DNA of 64,000 bases from Argopecten irradians (Eukaryota; Mollusca; Bivalvia; Pectinida; Pectinidae). The position numbers and the translations under genes are program-made. The stretch is taken from assembly GCF_041381155.1 (NCBI RefSeq), contig NC_091145.1, forward strand, positions 40,129,882 through 40,193,881. The letters run 5' to 3'. This document shows, piece after piece, positions 46,599-56,112 of the stretch (position 1 is its first letter; each line of letters opens with the position of its first letter). Under the pieces are notes generated by a model. The model was not told the DNA's origin. It did not search any database and saw only the letters and a list, made by a program, of their open reading frames with translations.

Positions 46599-46664
46599 CA
46601 TATCATAACTAGGAGTCTCTATGTATATTGTGCTATAAACTTTTGTGTTTCCTTTTAGTGCCAT

Positions 46665-48029
46665 GTTTAGTGTCTGGGTAGTAAGTATAATGTTTACCTT
46701 TTATCATTTATTCTCAGAAAAGCGTTCACATGTGTACTTGATTTCCTGAGAAATTTATAATACTCACTTCAGATATTTGTGCAATTTGATCACTTATTTT
46801 TGGGGTAAGGGAAAAGAGTATGTTATGTGCAATGGTTTTATGTACTAGCTTTGTTTCAAGTTAATAAGGATATAATACATGTATATATACCCTACCATTA
46901 TACAGATTAGTACTAGAATTTGAACTGAGATTGAGTTAGTTACATACTGAAATTGCTTACTCTAGAATTAAAGTTGCTTCACTGGTGATAAATAGTTATT
47001 TTTCAAAATAAGGAGCTGACAAATTAGTATTATTCTTCGGTTACAAAAGTTGATTACTTTGCCCCATTACTCTCATTGGAAAGTTTTAGCTTCCTATCTT
47101 ACTTAAAGATAAAAATATTTTTTAAAATTACTTGTGTCCTGAAAAATTTCTGTGGTGTTTTGTCCTATATGGAATGAGTTGCTGATTGCGCATACACCAA
47201 AAGCAAAATAAATTCTTTCATATTATTTTTGTGTTTATCATTAAACATTAAACGGTTGAAATTACTTCCTTGTCCCATAATTAAACATGTGTATACATGA
47301 TTAAACACCAATTATTGTTCACATGATGAGTATCATTTATGCTCTGTCGGTGGTGGAGTAAGATTTTATCTGAGATTTTCTGCTACCATTGAATACACTA
47401 ATGTTAACACTCCGATTCTTAAACTGTGGAACGGAAGTGGAACTCTTCAAACGAGCAGTTGCAAGAAGCAATTTGATTGGTCAGTTGATTTAATTAACCT
47501 ATCAGATTGTTTCTTGCAAAACTGCTTGCTTGAAAGATCAACTTCTGTTCCATAGTTGATGCATAATACGCTACTTGGATACTTGGTGTCCTGTTTCATA
47601 TTAAAAACCCGTAACTTCGCGTCAAAAATCTGGCATACATTGCAAAAAGAGGATTATCAATTAAGGTACGTTTATTAAGCGAGCGGACACTCAATATTTT
47701 CGTCAGATTTGGTCTAATTTCAAAGTGAATTGGAGCGTACCCTCAACTTCCGGTTCATGGAGTGTCTTACCTTGTTCATATAGTAGGGGTAGGTTATTAT
47801 ATTTTTCCAAAACCAGATGCAGACGCCTATTGTTTAGAGCTGAAATTTAAAGTTTAACACCACCTTTGTCTTCAGTCAGATTCACATCACTTGCTTCATT
47901 TTTACTTACCTTAAACAATCATTCTTTTTAGATACATATATGTGTTAAGTAATACTATTTGAACATGTCCTTTTGATTTACTTTGGGTTTAAACATTTTG
48001 TATAGCCTTAATTAGACTGTATTATGATA
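46665..48029. other. Intergenic DNA with dispersed-repeat pieces
   Basis: No gene seen. It holds a diverged copy (47065-47360) of part of the element at 29863-30650: GGAAAGTTTTAGCTTC, AAAGATAAAAATATT and ATGATTAAACACCAATTATT match 30315-30512. It also holds an inverted repeat at 47427-47552, listed separately. Confidence 0.5.
47427..47552. repeat. Foldback repeat, arms of about 54 bp
   Basis: TGGAACGGAAGTGGAACTCT...TTTGATTGG (47427-47480) pairs with the inverted CCTATCAGATTGTTTCTTGC...CTTCTGTTCCA (47498-47552), with about 80% match and a 17-bp loop. It looks like a MITE. Confidence 0.65.
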
Positions 48030-48250
48030 ATTTGTATGTCCTTTGACTATTCCAAATATTGCCCTTTGACTATTCCAAATATTGATTTGTATTTCAAATG
48101 ATATTTTGTATGCTCTTTGACTATTCCAAATATTGATTTGTATTTCAAATGATATTTTGTATGCTCTTTGACTATTCCAAATATTGATTTGTATTTCAAA
48201 TGATATTTTGTATGCTCTTTGACTATTCCAAATATTGATTTGTATGCCCT
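48030..48250. repeat. 51-bp tandem repeat x 4
   Basis: TTTGACTATTCCAAATATTG, ATTTGTATTTCAAATGATAT and TTTGTATGCTC repeat at 51-bp spacing. The related block at 49755-49935 lies on the other side of the element at 48271, so that element seems to have inserted into one array. Confidence 0.85.
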
Positions 48251-48270
48251 TGACTATTTCAAATGATAAT

Positions 48271-49754
48271 TATCCCCCGCCCCACGAAGTTGGCGGGGGA
48301 TATACAAATGGGTTCCGTCCGTCCGTCCGTACGAATGGTTTCCGGAGCATAACTCTAAAACCAGGAGAGATATTTCCACGAAACTTCATACATACATTGG
48401 TCTTATGGTCTAGTAGTGCCTTTTGCTATTTTTAGGTTTTCATTTTTTGCATTTTTTCTGTAACCATGGAAACATTGCTGAAAATATCATATTTTTGTAC
48501 CAGGTTCGTTTCCGGAGCATAACTCTAAAACCAGAAGAGATATTTCCACAAAACTTCATAGACACATTGGTCTTATGGTCTAGTAGTGCCTTTTGCTATT
48601 TTAAGGTTTTCACTTTTTGTACTTTTTTCTGTAACCATGGAAACATTGCTGAAAATGGCAGATTTTTGTGTAAGAATCTTTTCTGGAGCACAACTCTAAA
48701 ACCAGCAGAGATATTTTCATGAAACTTCATAGACACATTGTTCTTATGGTCTAGTAGTGCCTTTTGCTATTTTTAGGTTTTCATTTTTGCACTTTTTCCG
48801 TAACCATGGAAATATTGCTGAAAATATCATATTTTTGAACCAGGTTCGTTTCCGCAGCATAACTGGAAAACCGGTTGAGATATATGCACGGAACTCCATA
48901 GGCACATTATACTTATGGTCTAGTAGTGCCTTTTGCTATTTTTAGGTTTTCATTTTTTGCATTTTTTCTGTAACCATGGAAACATTGCTGAAAATATCAT
49001 ATTTTTGTACCAGGTTCGTTTCCGGAGCATAACTCTAAAACCAGAAGAGATATTTCCACAAAACTTCATACATACATTGGTCTTATGGTCTAGTAGTGCC
49101 TTTTGCTATTTTTAGGTTTTCATTTTTTGCATTTTTTCTGTAACCATGGAAACATTGCTGAAAATATCATATTTTTGAACCAGGTTCGTTTCCGCAGCAT
49201 AACTGGAAAACCGGTTGAGATATATGCACGGAACTCCATAGGCACATTAGTCTTATGGTCTAGTAGTGCCTTTTGCTATTTTAAGGTTTTCACTTTTTGT
49301 ACTTTTTTCTGTAACCATGGAAACATTGCTGAAAATATCATATTTTTGTAGCAGGTTCATTTCTGGAGCATAACTCTTAAACCAGCAGAGATATTTCCAC
49401 GAAACTTCATAGACACATTCTTTTTATGGTCTAGTAGTACCTTTTGCTATTTTTAGGTTTTCATTTTTTGCACTTTTTCCGTTACCATGGAAACATTGCT
49501 GAAAATATCATGGTAAATGGTAAATGTTACTTTGCAAAACTCCACCCATCTTTGTGTATATAGTCTAATATAAATGTCAAGGCTGTATACCTGATTCAAC
49601 AATTGCAGCCCCGCTCTACTTGAATTATACTCCATCTTTCTTTAGCTCAACTTCCTTTTTCCTGGGTTTTTTTCATACACATAAGTCTCCACAATTAAAC
49701 TTACTTCAGCTTTGATATCTCCATTGGCGGGGGATCTGAATGACTATGTCCTTG
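48271..49754 (+). mobile_element. Hairpin-ended element, CCCCGCC family, about seven 170-bp modules
   Basis: The left hairpin is ATCCCCCGCCCC ACGAAGT TGGCGGGGGAT, followed by CCGTCCGTCCGTCCGT. The modules of 170-171 bp each contain GGAGCATAACTCTAAAACCA and ACCATGGAAACATTGCTGAA (starts at 48341, 48511, 48682 and onward). The right end is CCATTGGCGGGGGATCTGAA then TGACTATGTCCTTG. The same TGGCGGGGGAT occurs at both ends. Plus-strand ORFs with repeated RSITLKPEEIF are repeat by-products. Confidence 0.8.
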
Positions 49755-49935
49755 TTTGTATGTCCTTTGACTATTCCAAATGATAATTTGTGATAATTTG
49801 TATGCCCTTTGACTATTTCAATTGATAATTTGTATGCCCTTTGACTATTCCAAATGATAATTTGTATGCGCTTTGACTATTCTAAATGATAATTTGTATG
49901 CCTTTTGACTACTCCAAATATTCATTTGTATGATC
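49755..49935. repeat. About 33-bp tandem repeat x 5
   Basis: TTTGTATGCCCTTTGACTAT then TCCAAATGATAA is repeated with small changes. It is the right-hand continuation of the array at 48030-48250. Confidence 0.8.
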
Positions 49936-50969
49936 GCTGACATTTTTGATGCTAATTTTATGGATTTAGATTACCCCCAACGTTAATTTGAATAATTTAC
50001 AACTCTCCCAAATTTTATATGATTCATAGAATGTTCCTTGTTAATTATGTGTTCTTTGATTTACTTGACCCGAGGCAAACCATCCAGGTTTCATTTACCA
50101 GGTAGAGTTGTAATTATATGTTTGTTACCTGGCCAGTACTAGTGATGTGGATTTCAAGTTTACCGTTTTTGACTTGTAAAAATTTATAAGTCTTCGACCT
50201 GATAAGAACTGTCCAGTATCCAATATAGTGTGGTAGTCACAGTCCATATTTAATATTTATGACCCGAGACTGCCTTCTTCTTTTTATTTGTATGAAATCA
50301 AACTGAAAGTTGTGTGGGTATTTAGATGTTGTCTCTGCAAAGTCAAAGTATTCCTTCATCTTCAGCCTCCTTGTAGTTTTCATACAGGTACAGATGTGCA
50401 AATCATAACTCGTCTCTCAAAATTTCAGTACAACTACTGGTTTGCTGAAAGGTTTGTATGATTTTATTTACCAAGGTGGGAAAGCCTTAAATTTTATCAA
50501 GCTTCTTCATTTACTAGTCAACTCCATCCAATATGTATAGGAAAAATGAAATCAAAACTTAAATGACTCCATGTGTATTATGTTTAGTGTCAAGTGTTTT
50601 TGATTTATAGTTCATTGTTGAAAATCACATTCCAAAAAGTTAGAAAGTCAATAACAAAAACTTGTGTGATTTAATGATAGACCTAGTGCTGTAAATTTTC
50701 TAATGTTAAACTTTGTTGAATAAAAAGATGTTCTGATATTGTTTAATGACTTCAGGTTTTATTTTGACAGAGTAAAGGTTTTCATCTTCAGACATTATGT
50801 GTCTACTCTTAAGTAATACTGAATTTCAATGAAATGTTAGTCATACTGAGCGACCTTATGTCTTATTCTGACTGATGTTTCATGCATGGCATTCTTAAAT
50901 ATTCCAACTGATTTTACATTTTTCTAAAAATGTATGGGCAATTTTCATTGGCAAAACAAATACTGTTAA
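49936..50969. other. Intergenic DNA, nothing recognised
   Basis: AT-rich with no supported exon, repeat or RNA gene. Confidence 0.4.
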
Positions 50970-51045
50970 TTATACCCCCAACAATGAAGTTAAGATGGGG
51001 TATACTTGAATTAGGTTGTCCGTGTCCATCTGTGTGTGTCAGGGC

Positions 51046-51262
51046 CACGGTGACCGAGGGGTTAAGATGTCCTGATATATTACCGCAACACCTCCACCTC
51101 TAGGATTGGGGTTGGAATCCCATGTAGGGCAGTTGCCAGGTACTGATTGCTGGTTAGTGATTTTTCTCCAGGTATTGTGGCTTTGCTCCACCAACAAAAC
51201 TGGCACGTCCTTATATGACCCTGGCTGTTAATAGAATGTTGAAAAAAACTAATAAACACCTA
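51046..51262 (+). mobile_element. tRNA(Leu/Ser-like)-derived SINE, full-length copy
   Basis: The head CACGGTGACCGAGGGGTTAA then GATGTCCTGATATATTACCG has an A-box-like region, and GGTTGGAATCCC serves as B box. The body is GGGCAGTTGCCAGGTACTGA, TTTTTCTCCAGGTATTGTGG. The tail is CACGTCCTTATATGACCCTG, GCTGTTAATAGAATGTTG, AAAAAAACTAATAAAC. Its first 70 bp match the satellite unit of 1570-7975. Confidence 0.8.
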
Positions 51263-52685
51263 GCCTGGCCCCTGATGCTCTATATGAGATCTCAACTTCA
51301 ACGGTGGAGAGAATGGAGCGAATCGCCATTAGGAACCTAAGGAAGTGGTTGGGAGTCCCTCCAAGCTTTACTGCAGTAGGCTTATACAGCGGAACGGCAA
51401 AACTCCAAACTTCCTCTCTCTTAATTAATTGAAGAATTAAAGACAGGCAAGGCAAGACTCATCATGACTTTAAAAGAGTCAAAGGATGACAAGGTGCGGC
51501 TAGCAGGTGTAAAAGTACCCACTGGCAGAAAATGGTCAGCATCCAAGGCAGTCGATGAAGCGAAGAGCAGGTTGCAACACATAGATATTGTGGTAACAAC
51601 TGCAGTAGGAAGGCAGGGCCTAGGGACATCAAAACACACTCTCTTGAAGAAAGCTGATATCACAGAAAGGCGGTCATTTGTACAGAAGGATATAAGAAGT
51701 AGGGAAGAAGAAGAAGACAGACCAAAGCAGTGGAACTAGGTGTTCAGGGGGCCTGGACAAGGTGGGACACAGAACCACGGGTTCTATCCTGGACAGAAGT
51801 CTGGAAGTACCCGCAATTCCAACTGCATTTTCTCCTCCGATCTGTGTATGATGTGCTACCAACACCAGCAAATCTTCATAGATGGGACCTTGTGGAAACA
51901 CCAGACTGCCCTCTGTGTGGACAGAGAGGAACTCTCCAACACATACTCACCTAATGTCATGTGGCCTTATCACAGGGGAGATATACATGGCGCCACAACC
52001 AAGTCCTTAGGGAGATGGCTGATGTTTTCGAGAAAGAACGGAAGAGCATCAGGTCCAGTCAACCAAGGTCCAAGCATACGCAGATTAGGTTTGTGAAGGA
52101 AGGTGAAACAAGGACATCCAGATCTGAGAAATCAATCGGAATTATCGGCCAGGCAGGGGACTGGAGGCTGGAGGTAGATATCAACCAGAGATTAAATTTC
52201 CCGGATATTGTTCCCACTAACCTCAGACCGGATATGGTTCTATGGTCACCAGGAATAAAGAAAGTCATTATCGAACTAACAGTCCCATGGGAGGAAAGGT
52301 GCAGTGAAGCACATGAAAGGAAGAGGGCGAAGTACGAGGCACTGCTGACGGAATGCAGGGAGCAGGGCTGGCATACATGGAACTACCCTGTTGAGGTTGG
52401 ATGCAGAGGCTTCCCCGCACAGTCTGTATGGAGAATGCTTTCTGCATTAGGGTTGTCGGGCAGGACCAAAAGGACAGCAGTGCAGAGAATGGCTAAGGCA
52501 GCAGAACGATCTTCATGCTGGGTGTGGATGAAGAAGGACACCAGTAGCTGGAAACCCACCACCGACGCGCAGTGACTGATCATCACTGTGGACCCCCCAA
52601 AGTCGAAACACCCAATGAGGGATGGCCTCGGCTGAGGACGCCGGCGGTGCTGCAGCATACCATCACAGCTGTATTTAGGTAAAAC
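51263..52685 (+). pseudogene. R2-like non-LTR retrotransposon, 5'-truncated, with intact endonuclease-domain frame
   Basis: It starts within the RT thumb (AWPLMLYEISTSTVERMERI-like, frame-shifted) and has a KTGKARLIMTLKESKDDKV linker. A zinc motif CPLCGQRGTLQHILT follows, with a TAA at 51953-51955 just before the last Cys, so the C-x2-C-x7-H-x4-C pattern is kept apart from the stop. After a frameshift, an open frame (51961-52575, 204 codons) carries the restriction-like endonuclease domain, with RPDMVLWS and KKVIIELTVPWEE as the likely PD...E core. It ends SSWKPTTDAQ. RT plus CCHC plus restriction-like endonuclease in this order is the layout of the R2 clade and relatives. The copy is not autonomous: it has a 5' truncation, two frameshifts and a stop. 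The 3' UTR ends TGTATTTAGGTAAAAC. Confidence 0.8.
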
Positions 52686-52875
52686 CAAAATGTCCTTCTG
52701 TTTGTAGACACAACTTCTGTCCAGCAAACACCTCCTTAACTACTAGACAGATTTTGATAAAATTTGGTAAACAGAACCCTGACATAAAGGGGAGTTGAGT
52801 AAACTATATAGGGTTCTGCAATGTCGCCTATTAATTGAGTTACTACTAAATTTGTGCGTGGGGGGTGTATTAGTC

Positions 52876-53561
52876 GTCCACTCTTTAGACTATTCTAGTT
52901 ATTTAACTGTTCACTTGCGTTAACATCCTATTGTCATTTAACACCTCACCTGTTTGTGTGTGTGTGTTTCCGGGAGGCTGTAGTATATTTTGCTCGTGAA
53001 CCTTCCAATGCTAAATAATTCCAGGTAAATATCAGAGCTGTACTAAAGGTGTCAACCCCATGTGATATTTAAGTGGAGCATGTATCGTAACCTACGTTTA
53101 ATGATGTCAGAAAGATATATAGTCTGCTTTGCTGATCTTAAACCCAAAATACATATCGAACCGACAGATCAGTTGTGTCCTGATCCACTCAGCAGATAAG
53201 GAGGTGATAAAACTATAAAATATCGGAGCATCAGTAAAATGTCCTTCCTGGTGTGCTTGTACGTGTATTCTGTATGCACTTCACCGATGACCAGGCTGTG
53301 TGATTATCCTCTTTCTATATAGGTGATGTTTACAAAAAATCTCTATTGTACTTTGTGATGTTAGGGTGTATATTCTATGTATGGTCTTCACCCGGTTTTA
53401 TAGTTACCCTCTTTCTATATAGGTTCTGTCATCCATTCGATAACGACAGACATTAGTGATGACATTGCAATAACACAGGTGATTTCTGGGATCAGAAATA
53501 AAGAATTGGCCTAGCAATAAAGTCCCAGACTGTTAGACCATTAAGACACGTAATGGTCCCA
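52876..53561. other. Intergenic DNA
   Basis: No gene. CTCTTTCTATATAGGT occurs twice (near 53309 and 53408), which suggests a degenerate local duplication. Confidence 0.4.
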
Positions 53562-53705
53562 CAACCTGTATATACTGACCATACAGCTAATCTCAACGAG
53601 ATGAGGAGGACCTGTATATACTGACCATACAGCTAATCTCAACGAGATGAGGAGGACCTGTATATACTGACCATACAGCTAATCTCAACGAGATGAGGAG
53701 GACCA
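53562..53705. repeat. 46-bp tandem repeat x 3.1
   Basis: ACCTGTATATACTGACCATA, CAGCTAATCTCAACGAGATG and AGGAGG repeat three times without change. Confidence 0.92.
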
Positions 53706-54084
53706 TACAACTGCCTTTTGGTCTGTATCCTACAAATGTGAGGTTCATGGCAGCACAACATTTAGTCCTGAGATTTTTTCTGCTAAGAAAAACTGAATAT
53801 GACTCGTAGGAACATATTGTCTTTTACACATGATTTAACTTTCGGCCTCAAATTATTGTAGCTGATACCATCACTACATTTCATACTTTAATTGACATAT
53901 TTTAGAGAATGACCAACTCTCAAACTAAAGGTATTCCTCTACACCCGACACCATTTCACCTTTTTAATTGACTACATCTGACGATTTCTGTTGGCGTTCG
54001 TATAAATCTTTTGGCGTCTTGTCATTACCATGATATTGTACTTCTTCAATACAAATTAGTTCTATCTTGTATCTTCTAAGTGTT

Positions 54085-54270
54085 ACTTCCATTGTGTTCC
54101 GTAGTTATCCGTATTGTGCTTTGTGATTTCTACAAAACGTTTTCCATATTGTACCAAGTAATTGTTGTCCGTTTTGTGCTTTGTGATTTCCACAAAACGT
54201 TTTCCATATTGTACCAAGTAATTCTTGTCCGTTTTGTGCTTTGTGATGTTTGCAAAACGTTACCTACATC
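54085..54270. repeat. 60-bp tandem repeat x 3, interrupted on the right
   Basis: CCGTTTTGTGCTTTGTGATT then TCCACAAAACGTTTTCCATA and TTGTACCAAGTAATTCTTGT. Related units (CATATTGTACTTTTTGATTT, CGCAAAGC) resume at about 54705-54840, after the element at 54277. Confidence 0.75.
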
Positions 54271-54276
54271 TTTCTT

Positions 54277-54698
54277 TTTAGCTCAATGTGAGCTTATGCG
54301 ATACCCTGGCGTCCGGTGTCCTTCGTCCGTCCGTCAAAATCGACTTCTCCATAACTGCTGGTCAGAATTTAACAAAATTTGACTTGTAGCATCCTTATGG
54401 GGTACTGACTGAAAATTGTACAAAAGGGGTCAGTTTGGCTATTTTCATATCAACTACTTCTTCTCTTAAACTATGCATGGGATAGCAACCATAATGCAAT
54501 GGTAGTGTCCTTATAGGGTGGGGTTTCAAAATTGTACAAATGATGAGGCTGACCCCGCAGGGGCATGAAGGGTGGGGTCAAAAGGGGTCAATTTGGTTAT
54601 TTCAAAATAGACGACTTCTCTGAAACTAAGCATGGGATAGCAATCATAATGCAATGGTAGCACCCTTATAGGGTGGGGATTTAAAATTGTACAAATGT
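54277..54698 (+). mobile_element. Hairpin-ended element, AGCTCA family, 3'-truncated
   Basis: Left end TTTTTAGCTCAATGTGAGCT then TATGCGATACCCTGGCGTCC, with a CGTCCGTCCGTC leader. Two modules contain GCATGGGATAGCAACCATAA and ATAGGGTGGGG. No right terminal hairpin was found before the interrupted minisatellite resumes. Confidence 0.65.
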
Positions 54699-54897
54699 GA
54701 TGTTCGAAAACGTGATCCATATTGTACTTTTTGATTTTCGCAAAGCTTTGTCCGTGATTTCCGCAAAGCGTTATCTGTATTTTCTGTGAGTCACGAAACA
54801 TCCTTATTGTACTTTATGACGGTTGCGAAGTGTTCTCCTTCTTTTGTTTTGCGATGTTTTGTTCGCTATGTTTTCTTTGTTCATTAAATGTATTATG

Positions 54898-55145
54898 CTT
54901 TGTTTGATTGATTAAAGTCCTATTAACAGCTATGGTCATGTAAGGACGGCCTCTCATGTATGCGGTGTGTTTCATGTATGTTGTGTGAGGTGTGTGTTAT
55001 GGGAGACTGCGGTATATTCATGTTGTGTCTTCTTGTATAGTGGAGCTGTTGCCCTTTTTATAGTGCTATATCACTGAAGCATGCCGCCGAAGACACCAAG
55101 CAACACACCCCTCCCGGTCACATTATACTGACAACGGGCATTATG
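54898..55145 (-). mobile_element. SINE-like repeat, inverted copy of 17480-17722
   Basis: The plus strand starts TTTGATTGATTAAAGTCCTA then TTAACAGCTATGGTCATGTA, and contains CACTGAAGCATGCCGCCGAA and CCCGGTCACATTATACTGAC, each the complement of segments in 17480-17722, in reverse order. Confidence 0.7.
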
Positions 55146-56112
55146 CTTTGTGACATAAGTCCATGGAGTGATATCTTCCTTGACTTGTGGTGTTAACTTT
55201 CTGATGACGTGCTTACTACCTGTTTTGGGGTCTTAATCGGTTCATTATGTTTCCTTATATTAGCAATGGTATGTTGTTTAAAAATGATTTAGTGAATAAT
55301 TGCTTCCCCATTCTGCTTTAATGACTTTCTGTTATTGCTAATGGCCTCGCTTACATCTTTACATTGCTTTGTTTTATAATTACAATATTTCAGGGGAAGT
55401 GACATCGGTGTCTGTTTAATATCATCAACTTATTTACACTAACAATCGCTTGTTTTTTAAATGTTCGTATATATCATCCATACATATTAAACTGCCATTC
55501 AAAGGTTCATTGTGTCGTTTTGGCAGCTCTACAATGTGACTTTATTTACTGTGACATTGTGACGAATAACGGAAATTTGAATCACGAAGGACAGGACATG
55601 TATATAAATATCACGTCATTTCGCAGGTATAGGTTGTTTAACGGTTCAAGTGTTGACATTGTAAATATACCCAGGTAGCGTTCCTCGTCTTTGAGAGCGA
55701 CTACAAAGTTCGTATCCCGGGAACACATGCCAGGCGACCATCTAGTTTGTGTAGTTACTTCAGCATGTGTAAGTTCTGGACACTACCTGTTTATCTTATT
55801 TGACAATCAGAATGACAATTGTAAACATCTCTCTTACACTATCGGCTTTATATGTGAAATCGATAATCGATATTCCTACATTAAAGACATGATATAGGTA
55901 AACTGTACATAAATCTAGGTTCAGATAACGCAAGACATCGGAGCACTCTCGGTGTATTTCAGGAACATCGACGAACCATTGAACTTCTAGCAACCACTTT
56001 ACTAAAACTGCAACTTGGTTGCCTGTCATGGAATTTCTGCGTGTGTTGTCAGTGGTGTTGATTCGTACGGAAATTAGGTAAACTTTGTTTGTAATAAAGA
56101 ATCAAAATAGTT
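55146..56112 (+). other. Upstream region of the CARD gene
   Basis: No repeat or coding exon is secure. A possible 5' UTR exon end (CATGT|GTAAGT at 55768) is seen, but no acceptor is assigned to it. No clear TATA box is recognised near the ATG. Confidence 0.35.

Larger units (their letters stand above)
50970..52875 (+). mobile_element. Hairpin-ended element, TATACCCCC family, with nested SINE and R2-like insertion
   Basis: The left end TATACCCCCAACAATGAAGT then TAAGATGGGGTATACTTG forms an imperfect hairpin and is followed by a GTCCGTGTCCATCTGTGTG leader. The typical continuation (TTGTAGACACAACTTCTGTC, AACTACTAGACAGATTTTGA, AAAGGGGAGTTGAGTAAAC) only appears after 52687. The intervening 51046-52686 is a SINE plus an R2-like retroelement. 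The right limit, near GGGGGGTGTATTAGTCGTCC, is approximate. Confidence 0.6.
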
